From: Pectobacterium polaris
GTDB taxonomy: Bacteria > Pseudomonadota > Gammaproteobacteria > Enterobacterales > Enterobacteriaceae
Assembly: GCF_002307355.1 (NCBI RefSeq)
Contig: NZ_CP017481.1
Coordinates: 372,001-436,000, forward strand
DNA length: 64,000 nt
Direction: 5' to 3'
The notes under the pieces: model-generated
The model's input: only the letters and a program-made list of their open reading frames with translations
Told to the model about the DNA's origin: nothing
Database searches by the model: none
Program-made: the position numbers and the translations under genes
In this document: piece by piece, positions 1 through 11,461 of the stretch
Layout of the letters: every line of letters starts with the position of its first letter
Numbering within the stretch: the stretch's first letter is position 1

Positions 1-580
1 AACTGGAAGCCAGTCCCGCAAAAATCAGCTGGTCGACTTTTAAGCCGCAGCGTTCAACGGCTTTAACAATGTTCTTCGCCATATCGTTATGGCAGGTTAT
101 CAGGTGGACTTTCGCCTGCATGCGCACGCCAGATAAGCCAACCGGGTTTTTAATCCCTTCCTGATAATCGATCGCGTACTCCTGTGGAATCACATGGAGA
201 ACACGGTGTTCATCACGCACGCGCACGGATTTAGCGGTATGCACCACGCTTTCCACGTCATCCTGCGTAACCTCTTCTTCTGAAATAGGCACCATCCCTA
301 TTTCATTCTGGCAACTGATGTGTTTTCCCGAGAGCGCCAGATACACGGAAGAGATCTGGCAGTCTGCCATCAACTCAGCCTGATCAATAGCGCGCTGAAC
401 ACATTTAACGACCGATTCCAGATCGTTTACGCCGCCTTTATCCATACCGCGTGACGGGCAACTGCCTACGCCAATAATGTTGACCATGCCATCGGGCAGA
501 ACTTCCCCTACCAGCGCAGCCACTTTTGCTGTACCGATTTCCAGCCCAACTACCAGTTTTCTGTCCGTCGACTTGATCAT
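1..580 (-). CDS. ftsA: Cell division protein FtsA, N-terminal part (cut by window edge)
   Basis: Only the first 193 codons are present. FtsA is the actin-like ATPase that tethers FtsZ to the inner membrane and recruits later divisome proteins. The N-terminal actin-fold phosphate motif GLEIGTAKVAALVG is visible at residues 12-25, followed by sequence typical of the 1A/1C subdomains. The ATG at 578-580 lies in an ATGA overlap with the TGA at 577-579 that would end a full-length FtsQ, the arrangement known from E. coli. It is the distal gene of the dcw cluster seen here; ftsZ would follow outside the window. Identity is secure; the C-terminal membrane-targeting helix cannot be assessed. Confidence 0.95.
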   Translation of the reverse strand, partial: MIKSTDRKLVVGLEIGTAKVAALVGEVLPDGMVNIIGVGSCPSRGMDKGGVNDLESVVKCVQRAIDQAELMADCQISSVYLALSGKHISCQNEIGMVPISEEEVTQDDVESVVHTAKSVRVRDEHRVLHVIPQEYAIDYQEGIKNPVGLSGVRMQAKVHLITCHNDMAKNIVKAVERCGLKVDQLIFAGLASS

Positions 581-633
581 TGTTGTTTAGCCTGTGCCTG
601 TTTCTGGTTACTGTTCTGTTGCTGATCAATGTC

Positions 634-1476
634 TTAGTGCTGACCAACTCGTTGCCGATCACCGTGTTGTGGTTGATCACCCTGTTGTTGATCAAGCAAA
701 GCTGGAGCCCAGCCTATCGCGGCCCCGCTGTCGTACCGCAAGTCCACATGGCTGATACGTTTGTTTTCGCTCTGAGCCTGCCGCTGCAACAGCGGATACA
801 GCTCGATAAAGCGTTGCAGACGTTTGGCCCTATCGTCCCGCCCCAATTCAAGGCGAGTATCATCGTCTAATCCTAGTTGCCACGAATGCCGCGCACTCAT
901 CGCCACCATTTTTAACGTAAACTTCCCGGCGGCCAGCGTCTGATTCATTGCGCGATAGCCTTCCAGCACTTCTGCTTCACTGCCTTCCGGGCCATACAGC
1001 AGCGGCATCTTGCGATTGCCAATACGCTCGGCAGGTACACTGAACGAATTTCCTTCTGCATCAACCATTAGCTGATCATTCCAACGCGCTACCGGAACAT
1101 ATTCAACCAGATGAATCTTTAATTCGTCCGGCCACTGCTTGCGCACGCTGGCCTGTTTTATCCACGACAGACGCTCGATCTGCTGCTGGATCACGTTCAC
1201 ATCCTGTGTCATGAACGTTCCCGGCGACCCCAACGACAAAATAGCCTGACGGATATCGTCGTTGGTGGTGTACTGCCTTTCCCCTGTCACTGCCATGCGG
1301 GAGAGCGGTAAGCGGCTGGCATCTTTCATCCACCCCACGACCATCCAACTTCCCCAGACGATCGTCCCTATCACCATCAGCAGGAAAATCATTCCTGCCA
1401 ATTGGCCTCCATTACTGCGACGTGTTCCTTTCGTTTCAGGCTCTCGTCCGCGTGTATTCAGCGCTGCCTGCGACAT
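634..1476 (-). CDS. ftsQ: Cell division protein FtsQ, with an early stop
   Basis: Bitopic inner-membrane protein that bridges early and late divisome proteins through FtsB and FtsL. It has a short basic cytoplasmic tail, one membrane segment at about residues 27-47, then the periplasmic POTRA and beta domains; 280 residues. The frame meets TAA at 634-636. The same frame stays open for 18 more codons, rich in Gln and Asn, to a TGA that overlaps the ftsA start exactly as in E. coli. The TAA may therefore be a recent nonsense change (CAA to TAA would restore Gln) that trims a poorly conserved tail. The conserved domains are intact, so function is probably kept. Confidence 0.93.
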   Translation of the reverse strand: MSQAALNTRGREPETKGTRRSNGGQLAGMIFLLMVIGTIVWGSWMVVGWMKDASRLPLSRMAVTGERQYTTNDDIRQAILSLGSPGTFMTQDVNVIQQQIERLSWIKQASVRKQWPDELKIHLVEYVPVARWNDQLMVDAEGNSFSVPAERIGNRKMPLLYGPEGSEAEVLEGYRAMNQTLAAGKFTLKMVAMSARHSWQLGLDDDTRLELGRDDRAKRLQRFIELYPLLQRQAQSENKRISHVDLRYDSGAAIGWAPALLDQQQGDQPQHGDRQRVGQH

Positions 1477-1477
1477 A

Positions 1478-2398
1478 TCAGCCAGCGAGCCCTAAAATTT
1501 TCACGACCAGTTGCGAGAAAGTCAGCCCACGTTGGCGCGCCGCCATAGGAACCAGGCTGTGGCTCGTCATCCCCGGAGACGTATTCACCTCAAGCAGATA
1601 GAAAGCGCCGTCGCTATCCAGCATAAAATCGACGCGTCCCCATCCGCTGCAATCCACCGCACGATACGCTGCCATTGCCAGTCCAGCTAACGCCTGCTCT
1701 TGCTCGTCCGATAAACCACTCGGACAGAAATACTGCGTATCATCCGACAAATACTTCGCTTCATAATCGTAAAACGTACCCGCAGGCTGAATACGAATAG
1801 AAGGCAACACGTCATCACCCAGGATAGCAACCGTATACTCTGGGCCAGTCAGCCATTTCTCGACCAGAACATCATCATCGTGACGAAATGCTTCTTCCAG
1901 TGCCGCAGGCAGTTCGCTAAGCGTATTCACTTTGCTCATGCCGACGCTGGAACCTTCACGGCTTGGCTTGACGATCAACGGCAGCCCGAGATGAGCGAAC
2001 TTCGCCAGCAACGCATTTGCCGCCGTTTCTGAATATTGGCGACGATCCAGCGCCACGTATGGCGATACTGGCAATCCCACCGTTTGCCACACCTGTTTGG
2101 TGCGGAGTTTATCCATTGTCAGTGCGGATGCCATGACGCCGCTACCGGTATAAGGCAGCCCCAGGAATTCCAGAACGCCCTGCAATGTGCCATCTTCACC
2201 ACCACGTCCATGCAACGCGATGAAAACGTTGGTAAAGCCTTCTTCCTTCAACTTTGTCACGGGGAAGTCGCGAGTATCAACGGCATGCGCATTGATGCCC
2301 GCTTCTTTCAGGCCAGCCAAAACCGCCTGACCGGAAAGTAACGACACTTCACGTTCGGCAGAGGTTCCACCAAGCAATACAGCAACTTTCTCAGTCAT
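1478..2398 (-). CDS. ddlB: D-alanine--D-alanine ligase B
   Basis: ATP-grasp enzyme joining two D-alanines into the dipeptide that MurF adds to the peptidoglycan precursor. The N-terminal family motif [10 protein letters not shown] is at residues 10-19 of the chosen 306-residue product, the same length as E. coli DdlB. The ATG at 2398 is preferred over the in-frame ATG at 2410 because an AGGA ribosome site sits about 7 nt before it and the protein then starts like its homologues. It lies 8 bp after murC and 1 bp before ftsQ in the dcw operon. Confidence 0.95.
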   Translation of the reverse strand: MTEKVAVLLGGTSAEREVSLLSGQAVLAGLKEAGINAHAVDTRDFPVTKLKEEGFTNVFIALHGRGGEDGTLQGVLEFLGLPYTGSGVMASALTMDKLRTKQVWQTVGLPVSPYVALDRRQYSETAANALLAKFAHLGLPLIVKPSREGSSVGMSKVNTLSELPAALEEAFRHDDDVLVEKWLTGPEYTVAILGDDVLPSIRIQPAGTFYDYEAKYLSDDTQYFCPSGLSDEQEQALAGLAMAAYRAVDCSGWGRVDFMLDSDGAFYLLEVNTSPGMTSHSLVPMAARQRGLTFSQLVVKILGLAG

Positions 2399-2406
2399 GA
2401 TGTTCC

Positions 2407-3867
2407 TCATTCACTCATCTGCGGCTGTAATCTGGAATCAGCCAGTTTACGCGCCAATTTACCGATGTTGCCGGCACCCTGAACCAAAATCAGGTCTTCA
2501 CCTCGCAGCGCCTGTGACAACAGTTCCGGTAAAGTATCCACATCCGTCACCAGAATCGGATCAATCTTACCTCTTCCGCGAATCGTACGGCACAGCGAAC
2601 GGCTGTCCGCGCCTGGAATCGGCGACTCTCCGGCGGAATACACTTCCAGCATCAGCAGCACGTCAACCTGTGATAACACGTGCGCGAAATCGTCATACAA
2701 ATCGCGGGTTCGCGTATAGCGATGCGGCTGAAAAATCATGACCAATCGCTTATCCGGCCACCCGGCACGGGCGGCTTTAATCGTGGCATCGACTTCCGTC
2801 GGGTGGTGACCATAATCATCCACCAACATCGCCGTGCCGCTTTGACCATTCACCAGTTCAAGCGGGTACTCACCGAGAAAATCAAAGCGACGACCGGTGC
2901 CCTGAAAACGCTCAAGGGCGCGTAGAATCGCCTCGTCATCAATACCTTCATCCGTTGCTACGGCAACCGCCGCCGCCGCGTTGAGCGCATTGTGACGCCC
3001 CGGTGCATTCAGCATGACGTTTAGCAACGGCTTGTCTTTCCGCTCAAGCGTAAAGTGCCCTTGTGCGCCAGTCTGGCGATACCCAGCGACACGTACATCG
3101 GCATCGTCACTAAAACCATACGTGGTGATATGACGACCCACGCGTGGCAGCAGCTCACGGATTACCGCATCATCAATACACATCACCGCTTGCCCGTAAA
3201 ACGGCAGGTTGTGCAGGAAATTGATGAACGTCTGCTTCAGGTTCTCAAAATCGCCCTGATAGGTGTCCATATGGTCGGCTTCAATGTTGGTCACAATCGC
3301 CACCATCGGCTGCAAGTGCAGGAAAGACGCATCGCTTTCATCTGCTTCTGCAATCAGGTAGCGGCTTGAGCCCAAACGCGCATGCGTTCCCGCCGCCTTC
3401 ACTAATCCACCGTTCACAAACGTCGGATCCAGTCCCGCTTCCGCGTAAATACTGGAGACCATAGCCGTTGTCGTCGTCTTACCGTGCGTACCTGCGATCG
3501 CAATACCGTGACGAAAACGCATCAGCTCCGCCAACATCTCGGCACGACGGATCACCGGAATACGTGCGTCATGTGCGGCGACAATCTCAGGGTTATCCGC
3601 CGTAATCGCGCTCGATACCACCACCACGCTGGCGTTCAGAACGTTCTCCGCACGGTGGTGGAAATAAATCTGCGCGCCAAGTTCGGTCAACTGCTGCGTC
3701 ACCGCATTCGGAGCCAGATCGGAACCGCTAATTTCATAACCTTCGTTAGCCAACACTTCGGCGATACCACCCATGCCAGCACCGCCGATGCCGACAAAGT
3801 GTATGTGCCGGACGCGATGCATCTCGGGCACGATTGAACGTAGTTTCGCCAGTTGTTGAGTATTCAC
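2407..3867 (-). CDS. murC: UDP-N-acetylmuramate--L-alanine ligase
   Basis: First of the Mur ligases: adds L-Ala to UDP-MurNAc in the cytoplasm, using ATP. The Rossmann-type UDP-binding loop GIGGAGMGG is at residues 26-34 and the ATP P-loop GTHGKTTTT at 126-134, with the HNALNAAAA segment further on. The 486 residues match the family length. Its TGA overlaps an alternative ddlB ATG (2410), and about 60 bp separate it from murG upstream. Confidence 0.97.
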   Translation of the reverse strand: MNTQQLAKLRSIVPEMHRVRHIHFVGIGGAGMGGIAEVLANEGYEISGSDLAPNAVTQQLTELGAQIYFHHRAENVLNASVVVVSSAITADNPEIVAAHDARIPVIRRAEMLAELMRFRHGIAIAGTHGKTTTTAMVSSIYAEAGLDPTFVNGGLVKAAGTHARLGSSRYLIAEADESDASFLHLQPMVAIVTNIEADHMDTYQGDFENLKQTFINFLHNLPFYGQAVMCIDDAVIRELLPRVGRHITTYGFSDDADVRVAGYRQTGAQGHFTLERKDKPLLNVMLNAPGRHNALNAAAAVAVATDEGIDDEAILRALERFQGTGRRFDFLGEYPLELVNGQSGTAMLVDDYGHHPTEVDATIKAARAGWPDKRLVMIFQPHRYTRTRDLYDDFAHVLSQVDVLLMLEVYSAGESPIPGADSRSLCRTIRGRGKIDPILVTDVDTLPELLSQALRGEDLILVQGAGNIGKLARKLADSRLQPQMSE

Positions 3868-3929
3868 TTTATTCTATCGCTACCTTGTAGCGTCGTCGCA
3901 CAGCCTTATGTTCGACAACGTTGTATTAA

Positions 3930-5021
3930 TTAACCATGAGCCACATGTGTGGCCCGACTGCCTACCGCTGCACTGACTTCCGCCGCAACCCGCTCGGTTG
4001 CATCTGGAATGGCTACTGCGCGGGCTTTTTGCGCCATTGTCAGCAAGGTTGCGCGATCCCAACTGGACAGCACCTCGCTAACAGCCGCCACGTTGAACTG
4101 TGGCTGCTCAATAATTTTGGCTGCGCCTGCCTTTTCCAACGGCAGCGCATTCCAGTATTGCTGCCGATCTTTATGCTGGAACGGGACAAACAGCGCCGGT
4201 AACCCAGCCGCCGCAATTTCACTGACGGTCAATGCGCCGGAACGGCACACCACAACATCCGCCCAGGCGTAAGCTGCCGCCATGTCATCAATAAATTCTG
4301 TAATCTTGTGCTGCGTCTGCCCAACATCCTGATAGGCCTGTTGAACGGTTGATAACGCGCCTTTACCGACCTGATGCCAAATCGTCACGCGATCGCCCAA
4401 CTGAACTGCCACGCCGGGCAGCGTTTGGTTCAGCACTCTTGCGCCCTGACTACCACCAACAACCAGCACCCTCACAGGGCCTGAGCGATCGGCTAATCGA
4501 GTTTCCGGCGCAGGCAATGCCAACACATCGGTTCTGACCGGATTCCCCACAACATCCGCTTTAGGAAATGCGCCCGGAAATGCCTGCAATACCTTTTTGG
4601 CGATATGGGATAACCAGCGGTTGGTCAGCCCTGCAATGCCATTTTGCTCATGCAGTACGACCGGAATGCCACACAGCCAGGCAGCCAAGCCACCGGGGCC
4701 GGAAACATAACCGCCCATACCCAGCACCACATCAGGCTGGTAACGTCGCATAATCGCGCGAGCCTGGCGCACTGCCTGAAAAATACGAATCGGCGCGCTT
4801 AACTGCGCCCAAATGCCTTTACCACGCAAGCCAGATATGCGGATAAAATCAATTTCGATACCATGCTTAGGCACCAAATCGGCTTCCATACGATCCGCTG
4901 TGCCTAACCAGCGAACCTGCCAGCCCTGCGCCATCAGGTGATGCGCAACCGCCAGCCCGGGGAAGACATGCCCGCCCGTACCGCCAGCCATCACCATCAA
5001 ACGCTTGCCTTCGCCACTCAT
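3930..5021 (-). CDS. murG: Lipid II synthase MurG (GlcNAc transferase)
   Basis: Peripheral inner-membrane GT28 glycosyltransferase that adds GlcNAc to lipid I to make lipid II. The first glycine loop [10 protein letters not shown] is at residues 13-22 and the second region, [13 protein letters not shown], further on. The 363 residues are normal for the family. The ATG overlaps the end of ftsW by 4 bp, typical of coupled translation in this cluster. Confidence 0.97.
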   Translation of the reverse strand: MSGEGKRLMVMAGGTGGHVFPGLAVAHHLMAQGWQVRWLGTADRMEADLVPKHGIEIDFIRISGLRGKGIWAQLSAPIRIFQAVRQARAIMRRYQPDVVLGMGGYVSGPGGLAAWLCGIPVVLHEQNGIAGLTNRWLSHIAKKVLQAFPGAFPKADVVGNPVRTDVLALPAPETRLADRSGPVRVLVVGGSQGARVLNQTLPGVAVQLGDRVTIWHQVGKGALSTVQQAYQDVGQTQHKITEFIDDMAAAYAWADVVVCRSGALTVSEIAAAGLPALFVPFQHKDRQQYWNALPLEKAGAAKIIEQPQFNVAAVSEVLSSWDRATLLTMAQKARAVAIPDATERVAAEVSAAVGSRATHVAHG

Positions 5022-6220
5022 CGGGCACCTCTCGTAAACGCCTGCGCTTTCGTCAGACGCGTTTCAAAATCAATGCGTAACAGCAAAACAATTGCCGTCG
5101 ACATAATGATCAAACTGGAACCGCCGTAACTGATCAGCGGCAACGTCAGCCCTTTCGTCGGTAGCATCCCCGCCGCCGCGCCTACGTTCACCAGCGTCTG
5201 AAAGCTGAACCAGACACCGATAGAACACGCCAGAAAGCCCGAAAAACGCTGATCGATTTCCAGCGCTCGCTTCCCGATAGACATCGCGCGAAAAGCGACG
5301 AAGAATATCATTAACAACGCTAAAACCACACCGATATAGCCGAGTTCTTCACCTAAAATAGAGAAAATGAAATCGGTATGTGCTTCCGGCAAATATTCCA
5401 GTTTCTGTACTGAATTCCCCAGCCCTTGCCCCCAGAATTCACCGCGTCCAAACGCCATCAGGGACTGTGTTAACTGGTAGCCGCTGCCAAACGGATCGTC
5501 CCATGGATTCCAGAAAGACGTCACACGGCGCATACGGTAAGGCTCAGCGACAATCAGCAGGCCAACGGCAAACACCCCACAGCCGATAATCGCCAGAAAC
5601 TGCCACATCTTGGCGCCAGCCAGAAACAGCATCGCCAGCGTCGTAATAAACAGTACAACCACGGTACCGAGGTCAGGCTGTGCCAGCAGCAGCACCGCCA
5701 ACACCACCATCACGCCCATTGGTTTGCAAAAGCCCCAGAAGTTATTCCGCACTTCTTCAACTTTGCGCACCATGTAACTGGACAGGTAGCAAAACAGCGC
5801 CAGCTTGGATAATTCCGCAGGCTGAATACGCAATGGCCCCAGCGAAATCCAGCGTGATGCACCGTTGACCGAGCTTCCGACTGCGAGCACCACCAGCAGC
5901 ATGACCATGGAGAGCAGTAGCAGCACCGGGCTGTAACGTTGCCATATCTCCATCGGGACACGCAGCGTGATTAACGACAAGCCAAATGCTAACCCCAGAT
6001 AAATCGCATCACGCTTCGCGAACAAGAACGGATCGCTAGCAAGACGCTGCCCAACAGGCATGGAAGCCGACGTCACCATCACAAAACCAATCACGGCCAG
6101 CCCAAGCGTCAACCACACCAATGTTCTGTCGTACAGAACAATGCTGAGCGTATCGCTTTCGCGCGTTCCCATCACCCAGCTCTTGATGCGCTCGATAAAC
6201 GCCAGCCCGAAGAACCGCAT
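5018..6220 (-). CDS. ftsW: Peptidoglycan polymerase FtsW
   Basis: SEDS-family integral membrane glycosyltransferase that polymerises septal glycan together with FtsI. About ten hydrophobic segments span the 400 residues, and the SEDS signature around [17 protein letters not shown] and the following PLISYGGSS motif are present. The start is a few codons later than some homologues (E. coli FtsW has 414 residues). It overlaps murG by 4 bp and murD by 1 bp, so the three are translationally coupled. Confidence 0.96.
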   Translation of the reverse strand: MRFFGLAFIERIKSWVMGTRESDTLSIVLYDRTLVWLTLGLAVIGFVMVTSASMPVGQRLASDPFLFAKRDAIYLGLAFGLSLITLRVPMEIWQRYSPVLLLLSMVMLLVVLAVGSSVNGASRWISLGPLRIQPAELSKLALFCYLSSYMVRKVEEVRNNFWGFCKPMGVMVVLAVLLLAQPDLGTVVVLFITTLAMLFLAGAKMWQFLAIIGCGVFAVGLLIVAEPYRMRRVTSFWNPWDDPFGSGYQLTQSLMAFGRGEFWGQGLGNSVQKLEYLPEAHTDFIFSILGEELGYIGVVLALLMIFFVAFRAMSIGKRALEIDQRFSGFLACSIGVWFSFQTLVNVGAAAGMLPTKGLTLPLISYGGSSLIIMSTAIVLLLRIDFETRLTKAQAFTRGAR

Positions 6221-7536
6221 CAGCCTAACGCCTCCGCCAGACGAGCGAATTCATCGCCTCGCTGTTCAAAACTGCGGAACTGATCCAGGCTTGCGCAGGC
6301 TGGCGACAGCAACACCATATCGCCCGGCTTTACGCGTTCGGCGATGATACGCATCGCCTGTTCCATCGTTTCTGTCTGCTCGGCAATGTCTGGACGCAAC
6401 GCAGCCAGCTGTTGCCCATCCTGACCGAAGCAATACACATGAATGTGTTCGCCCTGCAGATACGGTACCAGCGGCGAGAAATCAGCAGATTTACCGTCAC
6501 CGCCTAACAGCAGGTGCAGCGTGCCTTCTACCGCCAAACCGCTCAATGCAGCCTCGGTGCTGCCCACATTGGTGGCTTTAGAATCATTGATCCACCGTAC
6601 GCCGTTGCGCTCAAAAGCCATTTGAAAGCGATGAGGCAGCCCGGTAAATGACGTCAACGCCGTCAGCGCAGACGCACGTGGAATCTTCACTGCATCAGCC
6701 AGCGCCAGCGCTGCCAATGCATTCGTATAGTTGTGCTGCCCGACCAGCTTGATTTCACGGGTATTGAGCACACGTTCGCCGTCCACCCGCAGCCAGGTTT
6801 CTCCCTGCTGGCGGTTAAGATGGTAATCACCAACATCGACGCCAAAACTGCGACAGCGCGCATCCGCACCGCGAACCGGCATGGTCAGCGCATCGTCAGC
6901 ATTCACAACACACAAGTCTGCGTGTTCATAAATACGCAATTTCGCCGCGCGATACTGCTGTAGACCAAACGGATAACGGTTGGTGTGATCTTCCGTCACG
7001 TTCAGAATGGTTGCCGCAGCGGCGTGCAGGCTACTCGTCGTTTCCAATTGGAAACTCGACAGCTCCAGCACATAAAGCTGAGCAGGCTGTTCAAGCAGTT
7101 GCAGTGCAGGTAGGCCGATGTTGCCACCCACTCCCACCTGCCAGCCTCCGGCACGCGCCATTTCACCGACCAGCGTCGTCACCGTGCTTTTACCGTTAGA
7201 ACCGGTAATCGCCACAATCGGGGCTTGCGCTTCACGGCAGAACAGCTCGATATCGCCAACGATCTCAATGCCAGCGTCGGCAGCGTCACACAGAATCGGC
7301 GTTGCCAACGCAACGCCAGGACTGGCGACGATCAAATCTGCGCTCATTAGCCAGTCTTCATTCAAGCTGCCGAGGTGTCGTTCCACCTGCTCCGGCAACT
7401 TATCCAGACCTGGCGGACTGATGCGGGTATCCACCACGCGCGGTACGACATCGCGCGCGAGAAAGAAATCAACACAGGAGAGCCCGGTCAGACCCAACCC
7501 GATAATGACGACTTTTTTACCCTGATAGTCCACCAT
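6220..7536 (-). CDS. murD: UDP-MurNAc-L-alanine--D-glutamate ligase
   Basis: Cytoplasmic Mur ligase adding D-Glu as the second residue of the stem peptide. An N-terminal nucleotide-binding loop (GLGLTG, residues 13-18) and the ATP P-loop GSNGKST at 112-118 are seen, with the central NVTEDH segment. The 438 residues match the family. Its TGA shares one base with the ftsW ATG, and 3 bp separate it from mraY. Confidence 0.97.
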   Translation of the reverse strand: MVDYQGKKVVIIGLGLTGLSCVDFFLARDVVPRVVDTRISPPGLDKLPEQVERHLGSLNEDWLMSADLIVASPGVALATPILCDAADAGIEIVGDIELFCREAQAPIVAITGSNGKSTVTTLVGEMARAGGWQVGVGGNIGLPALQLLEQPAQLYVLELSSFQLETTSSLHAAAATILNVTEDHTNRYPFGLQQYRAAKLRIYEHADLCVVNADDALTMPVRGADARCRSFGVDVGDYHLNRQQGETWLRVDGERVLNTREIKLVGQHNYTNALAALALADAVKIPRASALTALTSFTGLPHRFQMAFERNGVRWINDSKATNVGSTEAALSGLAVEGTLHLLLGGDGKSADFSPLVPYLQGEHIHVYCFGQDGQQLAALRPDIAEQTETMEQAMRIIAERVKPGDMVLLSPACASLDQFRSFEQRGDEFARLAEALG

Positions 7537-7539
7537 GTC

Positions 7540-8622
7540 TTACCGTACCTTCAGCGTTGCCAGGCCAATCAGCACCAGCATCAACGAAATAATCCAGAAG
7601 CGCACAATCACGCGCGGTTCCGGCCAGCCCTTAAGTTCATAATGATGATGAATCGGTGCCATGCGAAAAATCCGCTGCCCGCGCAACTTAAAGGACCCGA
7701 CTTGCAAAATCACCGACAGCGTTTCGACTACGAAGACACCGCCCATAATCACTAACAAAAACTCCTGACGCAGCAGGACCGCGATAGTCCCCAGCGCGCC
7801 GCCCAGCGCCAGCGAACCGACGTCACCCATGAAGACCTGCGCCGGATAGGTGTTAAACCACAGGAACCCAAGCCCTGCGCCCACAATCGCGGTGCAGACG
7901 ATCACCAGTTCACTGGCATGGCGGATATACGGAATGTGCAGGTAACCGGCAAAATTCATGTTCCCCGTTGCCCATGCCACCAGCGCAAAGCCAGCGGCAA
8001 CAAACACGGTCGGCATGATTGCCAAGCCATCCAGACCATCGGTCAGGTTTACCGCATTACTGGTGCCGACAATCACAAAGTAGGCCAGCGCAACATAGAG
8101 CAGGCCCAGTTGCGGCATTACGTCTTTGAAAAACGGTACAACCAGCTGCGTGGCTGGCGTATCTTTACCGATGGAATACATGGTGAAAGCCACCACGAGC
8201 GCAATCACCGACTGCCAGAAATATTTCCAGCGGGCAATCAACCCCTTGGTATCCTTACGAACCACTTTGCGGTAATCATCGACAAAGCCGACCGCGCCAT
8301 AGCCCGCTAACACCAGCAGTACGCACCAGACATACGGGTTAGACAGATTCGCCCACATCAAAACGGAAACGATAATCGCCACCAGGATCATCACGCCGCC
8401 CATCGTCGGGGTTCCGCGCTTACTGAAATGCGATTCTGGCCCTTCGTTACGCACAACCTGCCCAATCTGCAAACGCTGCAACCAGGCAATCATATGCGGT
8501 CCCATCCATAGGGAAATAACCAATGCGGTCAGCAGGCTGACAATGGCGCGGAACGTCAAATAAGAAAAGACGTTAAAACCGGTATAAAGTTTGGCCAAAT
8601 GTTCGGCCAGCCATACTAACAT
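7540..8622 (-). CDS. mraY: Phospho-MurNAc-pentapeptide translocase MraY
   Basis: Polytopic inner-membrane enzyme that moves phospho-MurNAc-pentapeptide onto undecaprenyl phosphate, giving lipid I. The catalytic motifs are all visible: the early FVDDYRK aspartates, the central [10 protein letters not shown], and the late HHHYELKGW histidine motif. The 360 residues equal the E. coli length. The start overlaps the end of murF by 7 bp. Confidence 0.98.
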   Translation of the reverse strand: MLVWLAEHLAKLYTGFNVFSYLTFRAIVSLLTALVISLWMGPHMIAWLQRLQIGQVVRNEGPESHFSKRGTPTMGGVMILVAIIVSVLMWANLSNPYVWCVLLVLAGYGAVGFVDDYRKVVRKDTKGLIARWKYFWQSVIALVVAFTMYSIGKDTPATQLVVPFFKDVMPQLGLLYVALAYFVIVGTSNAVNLTDGLDGLAIMPTVFVAAGFALVAWATGNMNFAGYLHIPYIRHASELVIVCTAIVGAGLGFLWFNTYPAQVFMGDVGSLALGGALGTIAVLLRQEFLLVIMGGVFVVETLSVILQVGSFKLRGQRIFRMAPIHHHYELKGWPEPRVIVRFWIISLMLVLIGLATLKVR

Positions 8623-9977
8623 TGCGCATTCTCCTGTAATGCATGTACAACCTGCTCCATCGCAGCACTGCGTGAGCCTTTAACCAATACGCTGATGACG
8701 TTATGTTCTGACATCAGCACCTTCAAACGTGAAACCAGAGCGGCTTTATCCTGAAAATGCTCACCATTGCCACTGGCCGTGCCGATCAATTCACTCAATG
8801 TTCCCACACTCAATACACGATCAATGCCTGCAACACGCGCCGCTTCGCCCACTTGACGATGGCACTCAGGGGCTTCATCACCCAGTTCGCCCATATCACC
8901 AACGACCATCACGCGGTAGCCCGGCATCTCTGCCAGCACCTGTGCCGCAGCCGTCATTGAGCCGACATTGGCGTTGTAGCTGTCATCCAGCAGCAGTTTG
9001 CCTTCAGACAAGGCAATCGGGAACAGCCGCCCAGGCACAGCCTGAAGCTGAGATAACCCAGCTTTAACGGCTTCCAGCGTCGCTCCGACGGACATCGCCA
9101 GTGAAGCCGCCGCCAGTGCGTTCGAGATGTTATGTCTACCCGGTAAAGGCAGCAGAACCTGCGTTTCGCCAAACGGTGTATGCAGAGTGAAGCGCGTGCC
9201 TTGCGCCAAAACGTCTACGTCGCTGGCAAAAAAATCGATATCGCAAGCAGCCTGCGGTGAGAAACGCCAGACGGTTTTATGATTCAGCATGACCTGCCAG
9301 TGCGGGAAATCGTTGCTGTCCGCATTCACGATCGCTACGCCGTCTGCTGGCAAACCAGAAAATATCTCACCTTTCGCCTGCGCCACGCCGGCCAGTGAAC
9401 CAAAACCTTCCAGATGCGCGGCAGCTAAGTTGTTGACCAACGCGCTTTCCGGCCGCACCAGATCGGTGGTATAGGCAATCTCACCAATGTGATTCGCCCC
9501 CAGCTCAATCACTGCGAACTGGTGTTCCGCCGTCAGACGCAACAGCGTTAGCGGCACACCGATATCGTTGTTGAAGTTACCAGCGGTATACAACACGGAG
9601 CCACACTGGCGCAGAATCGCCGCCGTCATCTCTTTAACCGAGGTTTTGCCGGAAGAGCCTGTCAGGGCGACAACACGCGCCGTTGACTGCTGACGAACCC
9701 ATGCACCTAATTGACCCAGCGCCAGACGCGTATCGCTCACCAGCAGCTGCGGCACATCGATATGTAAGTGCTTACTGACTAAAAGAGCCGCCGCGCCGCC
9801 TTTCACTGCATCAGCAGCGTAATCATGCGCATCGAATTTCTCGCCTTTCAGCGCAACAAACAAACCACCGGACGTCAACTTACGCGTATCGGTTGAAACA
9901 TCTTCAATTTCAATATCTTTGCCAATCAGCTGCGCATTCAGCACCGTGGCAAGCTGCTGCAAGGAGACGCGAATCAT
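8616..9977 (-). CDS. murF: UDP-MurNAc-tripeptide--D-Ala-D-Ala ligase
   Basis: Last cytoplasmic Mur ligase; joins the DdlB product D-Ala-D-Ala to the tripeptide precursor. The P-loop GSSGKTS is at residues 107-113, the middle-domain [10 protein letters not shown] segment follows, and DDSYNANV marks the C-terminal domain. The 453 residues are standard. The ATG overlaps murE's stop region by 4 bp. Confidence 0.97.
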   Translation of the reverse strand: MIRVSLQQLATVLNAQLIGKDIEIEDVSTDTRKLTSGGLFVALKGEKFDAHDYAADAVKGGAAALLVSKHLHIDVPQLLVSDTRLALGQLGAWVRQQSTARVVALTGSSGKTSVKEMTAAILRQCGSVLYTAGNFNNDIGVPLTLLRLTAEHQFAVIELGANHIGEIAYTTDLVRPESALVNNLAAAHLEGFGSLAGVAQAKGEIFSGLPADGVAIVNADSNDFPHWQVMLNHKTVWRFSPQAACDIDFFASDVDVLAQGTRFTLHTPFGETQVLLPLPGRHNISNALAAASLAMSVGATLEAVKAGLSQLQAVPGRLFPIALSEGKLLLDDSYNANVGSMTAAAQVLAEMPGYRVMVVGDMGELGDEAPECHRQVGEAARVAGIDRVLSVGTLSELIGTASGNGEHFQDKAALVSRLKVLMSEHNVISVLVKGSRSAAMEQVVHALQENAQC

Positions 9978-11461
9978 GCAATCACCCCCAGCAGGCGGGC
10001 AACGGTGATGCGATCGGAATAATCAAGACGCTGATTGCCCACCAGTTGGTAATCTTCGTGCCCTTTACCCGCAACCAGCACCACGTCATTTTCCTGCGCC
10101 TGCATGATCGCGCTCGTGACCGCTTCAGCACGTCCGTGAATCACCTGAACGCGTCCGGCATCCAGCAGCCCGGAGAGAATATCGGCAACAATGGCCTGAG
10201 GTTCTTCGCTACGCGGGTTATCATCGGTAACCACAACGCGGTCAGCCAGTTGTTCTGCGATACCGCCCATAAGTGGGCGCTTACCTTTATCACGATCGCC
10301 ACCACAGCCAAACACACACCAGAGTTTCCCCTGACAGTGCAAGCGAGCCGCTTCAAGCGCTTTTTCCAGCGCGTCTGGCGTGTGGGCGTAATCCACAACG
10401 ACTGTTGGTTTTGCTTCAGCATGGAAAACTTCCATGCGGCCACATACGGGTTGCAGATGAGAGCCCGCGATGACCAATTTGTCGAGCGGATAACCGAGAG
10501 ACAGCAGCGTTGCCAGCGCCAACAGCATATTGCTGACGTTAAACGCGCCCATCAGACGGCTTTCAATTTCGCCATGCCCCCAGCTTGAATCAAACGCGAT
10601 CGTGGCACCATTGTCGTGATAATCAATCTGTGTCGCTTTCAGCCAGCGCCCACGGCAGCCGGGGACCAGATTGTTCTCCATAGTGACAGCAACCGCATCC
10701 GGCAACTTCGCCAACCAGCGCAGCCCAATCTCATCATCAGCGTTGATAATCATCTGCCCGACGCTATGCTCGGCGAACAGCGCCCATTTGGCCGCTTCGT
10801 AGCTTTCCATATCGCCATGATAATCAAGATGATCGCGGCTCAGGTTAGTGAACACCGCCGCCGCGAACGGCAACGCAGCCACACGATGCTGCACCAGACC
10901 GTGCGAGGACACTTCCATTGCGGCGAACGTCGCGCCTTGCTCTACCAACTGGCTCAGTACCTGCTGAACATCGACAGCGGATCCTGTCGTATTCTCTGTC
11001 GGAATCGCCCGACCCAATAGGCCATTGCCTACCGTGCCCATCACCGCACTCGTTTCGCCTAATGCCTGGCTCCACTGCGCCAGAAGCTGAGTCGTCGTCG
11101 TTTTTCCGTTGGTTCCCGTTACGCCAATCAGCTGTAACTTTTCCGCAGGCTGCTGATAAAAACGGCCTGCCAGCGCAGAAAGCCGCTGGTTCAGATTGCT
11201 GAGATACACCACTGGCACACCGTGCATTTCGCGAACGGTGCCATCAGCGGCTTCACCTTCTGCTTCGGCAACAATCGCTGCTACGCCTTGCGCAATTGCC
11301 TGCGGAATATAGCGCCGTCCATCTGCTTTGTGCCCGACAATCGCGACAAACAGATCCCCGGCAGCCGCAACGCGGCTGTCTAATGTCATTTCCCGCAGCG
11401 CGCACGCCGGAGTGTCTTGCACCCACGGCGCAAGTAAATCGCGCAAATTACGATCTGCCAC
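9974..11461 (-). CDS. murE: UDP-MurNAc-dipeptide--meso-diaminopimelate ligase
   Basis: Adds meso-diaminopimelate to the growing stem peptide. The P-loop GTNGKTTTT lies at residues 116-124. The C-terminal DDNPR motif, which selects meso-DAP rather than lysine, is present as DDNPRSEEP, as expected for a Gram-negative. The start is GTG at 11461, which aligns with the E. coli start, and lies inside the last codons of ftsI (14-bp overlap). 495 residues. Confidence 0.97.
   Translation of the reverse strand: MADRNLRDLLAPWVQDTPACALREMTLDSRVAAAGDLFVAIVGHKADGRRYIPQAIAQGVAAIVAEAEGEAADGTVREMHGVPVVYLSNLNQRLSALAGRFYQQPAEKLQLIGVTGTNGKTTTTQLLAQWSQALGETSAVMGTVGNGLLGRAIPTENTTGSAVDVQQVLSQLVEQGATFAAMEVSSHGLVQHRVAALPFAAAVFTNLSRDHLDYHGDMESYEAAKWALFAEHSVGQMIINADDEIGLRWLAKLPDAVAVTMENNLVPGCRGRWLKATQIDYHDNGATIAFDSSWGHGEIESRLMGAFNVSNMLLALATLLSLGYPLDKLVIAGSHLQPVCGRMEVFHAEAKPTVVVDYAHTPDALEKALEAARLHCQGKLWCVFGCGGDRDKGKRPLMGGIAEQLADRVVVTDDNPRSEEPQAIVADILSGLLDAGRVQVIHGRAEAVTSAIMQAQENDVVLVAGKGHEDYQLVGNQRLDYSDRITVARLLGVIA

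Noticed and set aside
438..695. 85-codon minus-strand frame across the ftsQ-ftsA junction
   Set aside because: Out of frame with both genes and dominated by their Gln/Asn-rich codons; a shadow. The true continuation of FtsQ lies in its own frame.
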